Assembly (NCBI GenBank): GCA_963921795.1
Contig: OY997654.1
Location: 4,989,217 to 5,053,216 of the forward strand
Source: Nannobrachium achirus
Taxonomy: Eukaryota; Chordata; Actinopteri; Myctophiformes; Myctophidae
Direction of reading: 5' to 3'
Length of the DNA: 64,000 nt
Position 1 is the stretch's first letter, and each line of letters starts with the position of its first letter. Below are positions 1-9,914 of the stretch, piece by piece. The notes under the pieces were generated by a model. The model was not told where the DNA came from. It searched no databases and saw only the letters and a list, made by a program, of their open reading frames with translations. The translations under genes were made by a program, and so were the position numbers.

Positions 1-75
1 CTGACTGACACAGACAGACAGACGGAGACAATCTACGATTTCTCATGGTAAACTGCGACCTTCGGTCGCAACTAA
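1..75 (+). mobile_element. Helitron-like 3' end (family delta), left-truncated by window
   Basis: A GACA/GACT-type simple repeat (1-28) leads into a hairpin, GCGACC-TTC-GGTCGC (55-69), then AA and CTAA (72-75) before a T. A GC hairpin followed by CTRR and then T is the usual 3' end of Helitrons. The same end recurs at 40756-40771 and, reversed, at 63433-63450. The body lies outside the window. Confidence 0.55.
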
Positions 76-1002
76 TGTCCAATCAGACAGGATTGGTCAA
101 GCTTCACTTGACCTTCCAATATTTTATATAAATGGTAAGACGGAATCAATTTCTTAGCGGATTCCTTGTGACTCACGTCAGTGCAACCACACTTGCAATT
201 TCCCAGAATTGCACCTTTCTACTTCCAACTGTACTGTTCCAACACAGGATACTGGGCCTTACCTTGGTTTTTCTTCTGGTTCATTGTGGTCTAAGACCCT
301 GGGGGACCCTGGTTGTATGTTAGATTCTACGTCTCCGCCTCCTGTGGATACAGCACATGTGGATTGGGAAATTATGTGTCCATATCCTTGTTCCCACAGA
401 TGTAGTAATCGATACATTTTCAAATCTTTGACCTTGGATTTTGAGACATGCATTGAAGATTGTCGGAAATGGGACTCGAACCCACCATCTCGGGCTACAT
501 TGGAGCCTATGAGATCCTGCTGACATCGAATTTTGCCCGCTTGTCATACACACTTTTGAGTGGCATCATTGGACTCAATGAATTGGTATAACTTGGTCCC
601 ACCGTGATTGGTTGCTATTTGATAGTTCTAAAGCATCAGCTGCAAAGGAATTAGATCAAGGGAAGACGTAGCTGATGAAGACCTTGATTTCTCCAGCTAA
701 GCTAGCTGACAGGTTTCAGTACCCCCTTTCGCTGGTTTCTGAATCCCAAGTACCCCCTTTACCCTCCTTTACAACAGCTTTAGTAAACAGCAAGAGAAAA
801 CCACTATAACCATTTCAGCTAGCCTACTAATGCATGAATGAATGATAGACCACCTTTTTGAAGAACATAACACTCCAAATAGGTAAGCATGTGAAAGAGT
901 TACAATTAGCAATTTGAACACTGCTCATTCTGTGTGGCCCTACCTTGATGAAGGAGGTGCAGGAGGTGCAGCTCCACTGCAGACTCCACAGGCACGGGAG
1001 CC
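76..1002. other. No gene recognised; degenerate repeat DNA
   Basis: I see no coding exon here. Positions 183-226 look like a decayed copy of the Helitron-like 3' end found at 2120 and 3652 (CAACCACACT, then a hairpin of the GCAATTTCCC type, then TTTCTA). The short open frames have no recognisable motifs. Confidence 0.4.
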
Positions 1003-1077
1003 TGTAGAGAGAGAGAGCGAGAGAGAGAGAGAGCGAGAGAGAGCGAGAGAGAGAGAGAGAGAGAGAGATAGAGAGAG
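1003..1077. repeat. (GA)n/(GAGC) purine microsatellite
   Basis: About 75 bases of GAGAGA with scattered GAGC interruptions. The open frames across it, in both directions, are low-complexity artefacts. Confidence 0.9.
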
Positions 1078-1195
1078 TTCTGCTGAGTCCCCAGTGAGCC
1101 ATAGCCGGCTATTAGATGCCCGTCAAAAATCAGGTTAGAACTGGTCTAAATGTGTTTAGATGGTTAGGCTTAGCCTAGACGTTGAACCAACGTTA

Positions 1196-2123
1196 TTAGT
1201 GTGGTTGCCCTCACAGGGCAACACACTATAGTTCTAGGGAAACTTTATTAGTGTGGTTGCCCTTACAGGGCAACACACTATAGTCCTAGGGAAACTTTAT
1301 TTTTTTATTCTAGATAAACCTTTTTTCGGCGCGTTTCACGGCCCACAGTTTTTGCGCCACACACTCGCGCCATATGTCAAATCGACCGGCTTCATCGGGA
1401 ATCGTGTGCTATCATTTTGCTAAGAGAAAGGTTGTATTGTTTAATTGATATTAATTTATTAGTGAATTAATTTTCCCCATTGACTTATAATGGGAATCAC
1501 AAAAACTCACATTCAATAATTTTTCTCTCACAAACCATTAGGGCTACAGTTTCAAAACTTGGAGAGGAGGTTCATAATGCATGCAAGGATTAACTGAAAA
1601 ATAATTACATCATTCAGCCTCATGGTGGCGCTATAACAACTCACTTTACGTTTCGGCCTGTAACTCTTGAACCGTAGGTCGGAAAATTAAAATTCCCTTT
1701 TCCCTGGATTCCTTGGGTCATGACGCATCTCCTCATATAGGCCACGCCCATTTGCGTCAGGATAGATTTTCCGCCATTTTGAATTTTCTTCAAAACACAC
1801 TTTTTGCTCCTTTTCCTACATATTTTCTCCAAATGTCACAAAAATCGGTACACATGATCTATGGACTCATGCGATAAACATATTCAAACGATATTTTGAT
1901 AGTCCATACCGTTCTTCCGTAACAGGGTTCCAAAGTTAGCGGGAGGAGCCCGTTTTGTAAGTAGCCATAAATCAGAAACAAAACATCCAGTCAACACCAA
2001 ATTTTAACCACAAGTCACGGGTGGGATATTCAACAAATCCCCAAAAGCATTTCCAGTTCGACCCATAGGGGGCGGCAGGGCAGGCAACCACACTCGCAAT
2101 TTCCCAAATTGCACATTTTCTAG
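1196..2123 (+). mobile_element. Helitron-like non-autonomous element alpha-1 (Helentron-type ends)
   Basis: The 5' end TTAGTGTGGTTGCCC sits in a near-palindrome (TAGTGTGGTTGCCC...GGGCAACACACTA) and is present twice, at 1196 and 1248, a 52-bp partial duplication. The 3' end has the inverted motif GCAACCACACT, a hairpin (GCAATTT-CCC-AAATTGC), then ACATTTTCTAG (ends 2123) and T. A 5'-terminal motif repeated in inverted form just inside a 3' hairpin is the asymmetric TIR layout described for Helentrons. No Rep/helicase coding is present, so it is non-autonomous. Its core (about 1430-2090) is shared with alpha-2, 41300-41900 and 54280-54800. Confidence 0.65.
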
Positions 2124-2337
2124 TTAGTGTGGTTGCCCTTACAGGGCAACACACTATAGTTCTAGGGCATACATGGGCAACTGGCGGCCCGGGGGCCACA
2201 TGCGGCCCCCAACTTCACTTAATGCGGCCCTCAGGTTAATAATGGAGTACTGATATTATTATTGATTTCAGCTGTTACAATTCCAAACATGGAAAAAATT
2301 ACTAGCATTAATTACTTCAGTCTATATTAGTAGCTTA

Positions 2338-2535
2338 ATGACTAGCATTAACTCTTTTACCGCTTTGGACGTTCCCGTTCGCCCCATTTTTCACGGCGGC
2401 GCGATGCCAATTGTACGTTCTTTGGCTCGTTCTTTTGTACCTTGTTTTGATGTCTGTAAACTGATGAGGGGTCGCGCGGGTGTGTACCGTTAACACATCT
2501 CCCGTAAAAAAGGGATTCCAATTCAAAAATAGCAA
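2338..2535 (-). mobile_element. Fragment of a TTAA (piggyBac-like) element with a conserved open frame
   Basis: The end TTAACTCTTTTACCGC begins near 2349. The minus strand has an open frame including RYKRTSQRTYNWH and VKNGANGNVQS, matching the frame of the complete TTAA element at 49412-49883. DNA similarity stops near 2535, so this copy is truncated. I do not recognise the peptide. Confidence 0.5.
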
Positions 2536-2609
2536 AAATAGCAGATCTACAAGCTCAAAACGCGTCGCCCTGCAACGCGTTTTGAGCTTGTAGATCTGCT
2601 ATTTTTGCT
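2531..2609. repeat. Recurrent AGATCTACAAGCTC hairpin, nearly perfect copy
   Basis: AGCAAAAATAGCAGATCT at the left is matched by its exact reverse complement at the right, with a GC-rich loop around CGCGT...ACGCG. It is the best-preserved member of a hairpin family found across the window (see findings). Confidence 0.85.
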
Positions 2610-3740
2610 ATATGCATTGTGGCCCTCTGGAGTGAGTGTGAAAATGTAGAGGCCCTCTCTATCATCAAAGTTGCCCACCCCTGTTCTAGGGAAACTTTAT
2701 TTTTTTATTCTTCTAGATAAACTTTTTTTCGGCGCGTTTCACGGCCCACAGTTTTTGCGCCACACACTCGCGCCATATGTCAAATCGACCGGCTTCATCG
2801 GGAATCGAGTGCTATCATTTTGCTAACAGAAAGGTTGTATAGTTTAATTGATATGAATTTATTAGTGAATTAATTTCCCCCATTGACTTATAATGGGAAT
2901 AGCAAAAACTCACATTCAATTATTTTCTCTCTCTTAAACCATAGGGTCTAAAGTTTCAAAACTTGGAGAGGAGATTCATAATAATTTTAAGAATTAATTA
3001 AAAAATAATTACATCATTCGGCCACATGGTGGCGCTATAACACCCCACTTTACGTTTTGCCCTATAACTCTTGAACCGTAGGTCGGAAAATTAAAATTAT
3101 TTTTTCCCTGGATTCCTTGGGCCATGACGCATCTCCCCATATAGGCCACGCCCATTTGCGTCAGGATAGATTTTCCGCCATTTTGAATTTTCTTCAAAAC
3201 ACACTTTTTGCCTCTTTTCCCACATATTTTCTCCAAACGTCACAAAAATCGGTACACAAGATCTCTGAACCCACGCGATAAACATAACCAAGCGATATTT
3301 CGATCGTCCGGAACACGCTTCCGAAGTTAGCGAGAGGGGCCCGTTTTTCCAAAAATAGCCATAAATCATAAACGAAACATCCAGTCAACACCAAATTTTA
3401 ACCACAAGTTGCGGGTGGGATATTCAACAAATCCCCAAAAGCATTTCCACTTCGACCCTTAGGGGGCGCCACAAACGCACAAAACGTAACCGTTTCAGGC
3501 CAAAACGCGTTTTTCAGGGGGAACAACCCTCTCAAAACGAAACACAAACGATCTCGGGAGCGACGTGACAACATAATCGTCTTGCAAAACTCGTGGGAGG
3601 GGGGCGGGGCGAGCAACCACACTCGCAATTTCCCAAATTGCACATTTTCTAGTTTCAAATATACTGTAGATGGTCTATATATAGATGTTAAAAAAAACAA
3701 CAACAACAAAGTGTAATCTATACCTAGCTGTCTGAAACGT

Positions 3741-4055
3741 AAGCCATTTACCATGAGAGGGAGTGGGTTGTTGGCTGTTACCACTGTTTCAGGGTCATTC
3801 ACAACCCTGAAACAGTGGTAAATCAGCCAACAACCCACGACCCTCGAATGGTAAATTGCTTTTCTACCACTTCTACCATATAAATGAAAGAAAACACAGT
3901 TGTAACTTGCAATGTCTTGGAAATGTTACAACTGCAACACAACAGTGGGTGGGGTCCATGAGCCAACTCAAGGTTGTTGACTGATTTACCACTGTTTTAA
4001 GCCAATCAGAATCCAGTATCTTAACATGTGACCACAAACAGTGGTAGAAATTCAC
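3741..4055. mobile_element. Fold-back element (family eta), copy 1
   Basis: Positions 3746-3855 form a long imperfect inverted repeat (CATTTACCAT...ATGGTAAAT, with arms around GGGTTGTTGGCTG and CAGCCAACAACCC). It is followed by GCTTTTCTACCACTT and, near 4045, AGTGGTAGAA, so the outer ends are also inverted. The stretch AGCCAATCAGAATCCAGTAT (about 4000-4020) recurs at about 10510-10530 in copy 2. Confidence 0.55.
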
Positions 4056-4115
4056 TTTTACACCAGTTCTAACCCAGTTTTAGCCTAGCCGTTTAGACGT
4101 CTAATAGCCATTGTT

Positions 4116-4867
4116 TAGTAACGGTTTGTGATGTGTTCATTTCCTCTTGAAAAGTTCTAAGCTAAAGTTACCAGTTGTTAATGTATTTAGTTTGGTTAAA
4201 TTACGTTTGTCTCGTCTATCAAGTATGCGTGTGCAATATCATACTGCATTCGTTATTTTGTACAGTAATACTATATTGTTTATTTATTGCACAGTAAGAT
4301 ATTAAAGGTTCATTATATAGTTAGTTGGTGTTATCTCGATCATCAAGTTAATGTGCTTGTGCAGTTATATTCAGAGGCTATTCCTGCTACTTTCATGCCC
4401 TGGCATGGCAGTATAGTAGTAGAATATATGTGTCCCAGCACGGCTGACGGCTAGTAATTGATTTATTTCTTTTTTTTTTCATTTCATTTGAAAGCTGGGA
4501 ATCATAGCTACAAAATGATATATTGGTTGTGGAGATTGACCCAACAGTTTTGAAGATATGGCTTATAGAATGATGAATGCATACCGTTGTCTCTGGTTGA
4601 CCTTGTCACATTTCCTGGGGCAATTTGCCCAGATCAGGCATGTCAGGGATGTCATACACGTCATGTGATTTTCAACTGTCCGCCACTAAGGGGCAGTGGT
4701 GATCTGCTGCCTTGTTACTGTTTGTATTTCAAATGGTCAGTGGTAATACTAGACTACATACTTTCTGTTAATGTTTATGCTAGGTGTATGCATGTTTTCT
4801 CAAGACAGCTCATTTGAATTGAAAAAATAAAATAATAATTAGTTTGTTTCCTTAATTTATATATATT
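4116..4867. other. AT-rich DNA, no gene; one diverged shared repeat
   Basis: No exon or complete element is seen. Around 4585-4625 the motif GTCTCTGGTTGACC with neighbouring bases is the reverse complement of 9408-9441, so both belong to one old repeat family in opposite orientation. Confidence 0.4.
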
Positions 4868-5755
4868 GTGGTGGTTCGTTCGGACACCGCCCGCCAGGTA
4901 GGCCCCGCACGTCGGAGAAGCGCACCCTGGATGGGAGAGCGAGGCCCAGCAGAGCAGCACACAGTGTGGGCCAAGTCATTGAAGGGCGTTACCTGCCGGC
5001 CCACATGCTTCATCAGGCACAAGCATATGCACCTGTGGGGTACTCCAAACACAGGGTGCATAAATAGAAGCCTCGCTCTCTCCCCCAGTCTGTGCTGGGA
5101 CTCCGACGAGCGAATACATGGGCAGACAGGCAGCTGGACCGGGAGCGGACCCTCACTGAGGAGTGTGCACCGACCACTGAGGAGTGCGTACCAAACCACT
5201 GGAGAGTGAGTACTCAGGCGACCTGTGGAGAATGGACCTGGAAAAGGAGGAAGCAGCCTTACCAACCGGACCCCCAGGGAGCCACCCCAATTCCTATTTT
5301 GTTGAGTAGTACTCACTTCCCTTTAAAAACATACCTTGTATCCAACCATTCTCTGGCCCTAGGTCCATTATTCCCCGTGTTTAGTTTGTTTAGAAGATAG
5401 TGAATCGGTTGGATTTATTTGAGAGCGCGGCACCGTACCTTACCTGTCACCTGTAAAGAGAAATACTCACCTATTACCTGTGGGAAAGAAATACTTTACC
5501 TGTCACCTGTAGAGAGGAATACTCACCTATTACCTGTGGGAAAGAGATACTTTACCTGTCACCTGTAGAGAGGAATACTCACCTATCACCTGTGGGAAAG
5601 AAATACTTTACCTGAACAATAGTCACCTATTACCTGGGGGAAGAAAACCCCTAACTGACTCTTACCTACCCCTGGCCCCCCAAGAAGAGAAGAGACGGCA
5701 GCCCCCGCCCGGGGAAGAACCTATGTTGAACTGTTTAACCCTAGTTTGATGTATA
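4868..5755. other. GC-rich repeat-like block, possibly a solo LTR
   Basis: This block is clearly richer in GC than its surroundings. It contains a TATA-like CATAAATAG (about 5058) and a 56-bp tandem repeat (5442-5645), and is flanked by TATATA on both sides. Those are LTR-like traits, but clean TG...CA ends are not visible. The open frames on both strands lack recognisable domains and look incidental. Confidence 0.3.
5442..5645. repeat. 56-bp tandem repeat, about 3.6 copies
   Basis: Units start at 5442, 5498 and 5554, with a partial unit at 5610. Each consists of two similar halves, ACCTGTCACCTGT...ATACTC and ACCTATTACCTGT...ATACTTT, so the 56-mer arose from a roughly 28-bp ancestor. Confidence 0.9.
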
Positions 5756-5759
5756 TATA

Positions 5760-7196
5760 GGGCTGTCAAATGATTAAAATTTTTAATCAGATTAATCACA
5801 GCTTAAAATGTAATTAATCATGATTAATCACAAATCAAACTATGTCCAAAATATGCCATTTCTTTATGTATAGTGTTGCGGGAATGCCAAAATAAAGGCA
5901 AAGATACATTTATCATACAATATGTAGGCCTATATATGTAGCCTATGTATGTATATTGTATTAATTATTATTATTATTTATGTATTTTTTTTTTATGTTT
6001 TTTTTTTTTTTTTACCTTACCATTTATTGTGTAGCAATAGCAAATATCTATACAATAGGCCTAAGGCTATGTCTAAAACACTGGCCTACACACAACTTCT
6101 TGAAGAAATATGAATTAAATAAAGTAAGACATGAACACAATAATATTAGGCTTGCCATTCAGGTTGACAAATAAAGTTTCCCCTTTGAGAAGTGGAACTT
6201 ACAAGTCATTTAAAATAAGGTGGAGAGAATCTACTGAGTAGGCCCTACCTGCACTACTACAGTGGTTCTCAACCTTTTCAGGATGCAACCCCCAAAATAA
6301 TCATATTTGAACTGGGGACCCCCCACCCTGACAAGCACTTGGAATTATAGGAGTTGGCATTACATTAGTTTGACTGTTTGATTGTGAAAATAGCCGATCT
6401 ACATGCTTGTGAACATGTGCTTTAGAAATGTGCAGATGCCACACCTATACTGTATGTTGATCTGTTTATTGTTGAGTGAGAAAACAATGTTAACATTAAG
6501 CTTAACAACTGCGGAGTCAGGGACCCCCCCAAAAATAAAATTGGGGATCCCCCTAGGGGTCCCAAACCACAGGTTGAGAACCACTGCACTATAACACGGA
6601 ATTATTTGACATCTTGGTTACAGATTTAACAGTTGACACACGTGCACAAGACAGAGAAAACAAGCGTTTGTAACAGCTGCTATTAATGTTGAGCTGTAAA
6701 TTGCCTGTGGTCAAATCTGTGTCAAATGCGCATTTTCAATGGCAGTGTTACCGTGCGTGCAGTCTGTCATCTGATCCAAGAAAGTTGGAGCACCTAGCAC
6801 CCTAACAACATCGCGGATTTCAGGAACAGAGGTAGAAGTAGGCTAGACTATATTATGAGATGTACTGTATGATGATCAGTTATTATTCCAGTGAGTGATC
6901 TAAATCCTGTTTTAACAGCTTCACTTCAGAGACGGCAGATCACTTTCTCCCTCTCTCCCTCACTGCTCAGAGTGCAGACTGAACTGAAGTGTTGTGTGTA
7001 GAAAGGGGAGGGGGGATGGGAAGCCTAGGGGCAGCGCTATACTAGTCCGTAAGACAGTGTTCCACCGAGAGAATACACTTCAGCTCAGTGAATGGGCCGG
7101 TCATTCTGCACATGCGTTAAATGCGTCAAATATTTTAATGCAATTAATCCAAAAAATTAGTTACCGCCGTTAACGCGATAATTTTGACACCTTTAA
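5760..7196. mobile_element. hAT-like non-autonomous element (GGGCTGTCAAA ends)
   Basis: The left end GGGCTGTCAAATGATT with repeated ATTAATCATGATTAATC is mirrored by the right end GCAATTAATCC...GATAATTTTGACACC. Such ends are common on fish hAT elements. The interior is non-coding and is interrupted by a second hAT at 6260-6586. A related decayed copy is at 59060-59600. The target duplication is not clear because the flanks are TATA-rich. Confidence 0.6.
6260..6586. mobile_element. Non-autonomous hAT element (CAGTGGTTCTCAACC ends)
   Basis: The left terminus CAGTGGTTCTCAACC and right terminus GGTTGAGAACCACTG are exact inverted repeats. The flanks CACTACTA (6252-6259) and CACTATAA (6587-6594) are a degraded 8-bp target duplication. 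The interior matches the hAT at 12743-13649 in reverse orientation and carries half of the recurrent hairpin (about 6385-6415). Confidence 0.85.
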
Positions 7197-7212
7197 TATA
7201 ATATATATATAT

Positions 7213-7335
7213 TGCTCAAAGAAATGAAGGGAACAAAATGTTCCCTTAATTTATTGGAATTTATTTGAGTATAGTATACTGTAGTACTGCTCAAAGAATT
7301 AAGGGAACATTTTGTTCCCTTCATTTCTTTGAGCA
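7213..7335. mobile_element. Palindromic miniature element (TGCTCAAAGAA)
   Basis: TGCTCAAAGAAATGAAGGGA at the left is matched by its reverse complement at the right end. Each arm contains a further small palindrome, GGGAACAAAATGTTCCC. It sits in TATA-rich DNA, so the target duplication cannot be read. Confidence 0.75.
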
Positions 7336-7371
7336 GTATATATTATATAGGCCTACACCTATTTCGTCAGG

Positions 7372-7553
7372 AAGTATTTTCCCAACCTAGCTGATTTGCT
7401 GCCCACAAGGAGCATTGTGAGAAATTAGGGGCTAAGAGTCTTGCCCACGGACACACATTGACATTGTTACCTTGGCCTGGAATCGAACCAGGGCCAACCA
7501 GAGGCTCTGGTTTCCCAGGCGGGCTCCCTAACCATTCAGCTATGCTACTCTAT
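7372..7553 (-). mobile_element. tRNA-derived SINE, minus strand
   Basis: On the minus strand it reads TAGCTGAATGGTTAGGG (A-box region) and GGTTCGATTCC (B box, 7479-7489), then a conserved tail with GGGCAAGACTCTTA and GCTCCTTGTGGGCAGCAAAT. The copy at 8853-9065 matches in the opposite orientation. A tRNA gene is excluded because no cloverleaf closes and a long tail follows the B box. Confidence 0.8.
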
Positions 7554-7727
7554 TTATTTAAGCTTAGTTTTTTATTTATTTAATAAAACAAATAGCAAAA
7601 CTAACTAAAATGTTTATAGTGTTATATGGGTGGCTGACTACATTATATTATAAGGAGTTTTGATAAGACAGACTGATGCTCTGCAAATGTACTCAAAAGG
7701 ATGTATGTGTGTGTTTTACAAAAGACC

Positions 7728-7870
7728 AGAGTTACCATGGCTTGGTGGTAGAATCAATGTGTTGTAATGTCTTGATCCTTGGGTAAGGCAGTTTGAATCC
7801 GGGAAGAAGATCATCATGTAAATTCATTTTTCAATTTGAGTTTTGCCTATGTGTTTGTGGCAAAGACAGC
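7728..7870 (+). mobile_element. Degenerate tRNA-derived SINE-like repeat
   Basis: TGGCTTGGTGGTAGAAT and CAGTTTGAATCC are spaced like A and B boxes of a tRNA-derived SINE. The copy is diverged and its tail is unclear. Confidence 0.4.
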
Positions 7871-7944
7871 CATTAAGCTATTGATTAATTGATCAATATA
7901 ATGTTAGATAGATAGGTAGGCTAGAGTAAAGGATCTTATTAGGT

Positions 7945-8200
7945 GTGATGGTGGTTCAGGGGTAGAGAAACTGGCATAGAACACGGAGGTTTCTCGAAAG
8001 GTTTTCAGTTCGATTCTGGGCTCCCCCAGAGATAGTGTTTAAGAATCCTTGTGCAAGACTCTGAAGTCTCAACTCCTAGTTGCTACTGGTGAGCAGGTTG
8101 GTGCCTTGCATGGTTTCCTGCCATCTGTGTGTGTGAATGCAATCTGGCAAGCCATCGTCAAGAAAAGGGACTGCCCACTCGTCCCTTTCATAGCCATCAT
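7945..8200 (+). mobile_element. tRNA-derived SINE, diverged copy
   Basis: An A-box-like GGTTCAGGGGTAGAG is followed by the B box GTTCGATTC (8008-8016). The tail GTGCAAGACTCTGAAGTCTC, AACTCCTAGTTGCT relates it to the SINE at 8853-9065. Confidence 0.6.
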
Positions 8201-8449
8201 TGACTCTTGTCTCGCGAGATTGGTGTGAATGTAATGCACAATCTATGTAAAGCGTAGATCGTCCATTTTCAAAAAGCCAAGGTATAAAATAGGATTAAAG
8301 TGGTTAATGTTAGTTTTGTAATATTATAATTTACTTCTGCAAAGTCCAATATTATGAATTGCTCAGCGGCAGCTCCGACTGATGTGTGCAGAAATAACAG
8401 CCTACAATTAAAAATCTTTAGCAACTCTATCATCAGATGCTTAACACAT

Positions 8450-8521
8450 ATGGTGCCAACCCCGAGTTTCCCGAGTTTGTATTGGTACTAGTGCTGTGCC
8501 AACCCCGAGTTTCCCGAGTTT
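8450..8521. repeat. Short direct duplication
   Basis: GTGCCAACCCCGAGTTTCCC and the following GAGTTT occur twice, about 41 bases apart. It looks like a local slippage duplication. Confidence 0.8.
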
Positions 8522-8852
8522 GGGCCGTTTTTGAAAAAAAAATGTATTAGGCATGATCGCGATCGCGAAATTGCATGTTTAACCCCCATACCAACCCATT
8601 CTTTCAAACATGGCAGCCATGTTTGTTTACATCTGAAGAAAACATAATGGCTGATAAATCATGAATGCCTGAACGGATTTCCAAGCGGATTTTTTTGTTT
8701 GAAAGCTGTGAACAGCATCTACATACGTGGTGCATCATCTAGGCATGGGCGTGCACTTTTTACACACTTGCACAATTACATGGAAGTCTATGGTAACCAT
8801 GGCAACGCGAGACATTGAAGAGAAAAAATCATAGCAACATAAGTGTTAAAAA

Positions 8853-9065
8853 GGGGCGGCCATAGCTGAATGGTTAGGGAGCCCGCTTGGGGAACCAGAG
8901 CCCCTGGTTGTCCCTGGTTCAATTCCAGACCATGGTAGCAATGTTGATGTGTGTCCCTGAGCAAGACTCTTAACTCCTAATTGCTCACACGCTCCTTGTG
9001 GGCAGCAAATTGGTTGGGCTGAAAATACTGAATTTCCCTTGTGCAAGGAGTAGGTAACTATTATT
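8853..9065 (+). mobile_element. tRNA-derived SINE, plus strand
   Basis: CATAGCTGAATGGTTAGGG (A-box region), GGTTCAATTCC (B box, 8916-8926), and a tail with GTCCCTGAGCAAGACTCTTA and GCTCCTTGTGGGCAGCAAAT. It ends in a short ATT run. Same family as 7372-7553. Confidence 0.8.
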
Positions 9066-9732
9066 ATTCAAATGTAGTTGACACTCTGATATAGGTAAGA
9101 AACCAATTCTGATTGTGATTGAACATAAGAATAAGAAAGAGTTTTGACATTTTTCTTTAATCTTAATTAAAACATAATTTAGCTAAATTGCATGACTGTG
9201 GTGGGGAAAAAACAAACCAATCTGTTTCTGATTAACATTTGTATTTACTTTCCATAACATGCCATGGATAAATACATTTCTTGTATGAGACATTATATCC
9301 TGCTGATGTTTGCTGACTCCTAAGTGCCACCCCGTGGCTGTATTTGAAACTACAAGTGTGTGATGGCAGTAGACCGTGTGAAGTAAGTGAGATGAAAAAA
9401 CCTGAGTGAAATGTGACAACGTCAACCAGAGACAACGGTACATTCTACTTCTGAGATTTTCAGGTTTTTAGATGAAAATATAACCTGCAATGACCTGACT
9501 CTGCCACAATGGGAAGTAGAGAGCAATCTTCAATGCAAAGAAGTTTTATTGGTATGAAACAAACTTTACATTGCCAAAGCAAGACCCCAAAATGCATGTA
9601 TTTAGCCTGTAAAAAAATTATTGTATTACTTAAATTGATTACTGAATTCCATTATAAGACAATGAGGACTTTATTGTTGAAATTATGTTTTAGTTAATTC
9701 CAGCAGACAGGAGGACACCATAGTTTGGAAGT
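9066..9732. other. Intergenic DNA with old repeat fragments
   Basis: Positions 9300-9445 share GTCAACCAGAGACAACGGTA and its context with 4585-4625 in reverse. Positions 9541-9585 carry TTACATTGCCAAAGCAAG, also present near 26195-26212; in reverse it resembles a common fish LINE 3' tail. No gene is seen. Confidence 0.4.
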
Positions 9733-9912
9733 TATCCAATGGTGTAAAGTAACACAATTTACATGTACTGTACTTGTTTCCTATTTCCAATACTTTTACT
9801 TCTACTCCACAATACATCTCGGATCCAAATATTGTATATTTACTCCACTACATTTATTTGAAAACTTTAGTTAGTGTTGATACTTTTACTTGAGTAAAGT
9901 ATGTGTAAGCAA
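9733..9912. repeat. Interspersed repeat rich in AAGTACTTTTACTT-type motifs
   Basis: Runs such as TACTTTTACTTCTACTCCAC and ACTTGAGTAAAGTA match copies at about 24225-24400, 25255-25640 and 51745-51990. This is a common fish interspersed repeat, seen here only as fragments. Confidence 0.6.
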
Positions 9913-9914
9913 TT

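Larger units (their letters stand above)
2168..2683. mobile_element. Non-autonomous hAT element with 8-bp target duplication
   Basis: TTCTAGGG occurs at 2160-2167 and again at 2684-2691, immediately outside the element. The right end reads AGTTGCCCACCCCTG and the left end CATACATGGGCAACT, a decayed inverse of it. An 8-bp duplication and a CAGGGGTGGGCAA-type terminus are hAT hallmarks. The interior has no transposase but holds a TTAA-type fragment (2338-2535) and a 79-bp hairpin (2531-2609). Confidence 0.8.
2124..3652 (+). mobile_element. Helitron-like element alpha-2, interrupted by a hAT
   Basis: It starts at the base after alpha-1 ends, with the same TTAGTGTGGTTGCCC start, and ends with GCAACCACACT (3613-3623), hairpin GCAATTT-CCC-AAATTGC (3625-3641) and CTAG (3649-3652). 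A hAT-type element (2168-2683) splits it near its 5' end with a perfect target duplication. The core is nearly colinear with alpha-1 but keeps extra 3' sequence (3440-3600) that alpha-1 lacks. No protein is encoded. Confidence 0.65.

Noticed and set aside
4852..5316. Long minus-strand open frame (about 150 codons)
   Set aside because: No recognisable domain, overlapping open frames on the other strand, and location in a GC-rich repeat-like block. Frame length there is explained by low stop-codon density.
8853..9065. tRNA gene
   Set aside because: A- and B-box motifs are present but no closing acceptor stem is seen, and a conserved non-tRNA tail follows. The sequence repeats elsewhere, as a SINE does.
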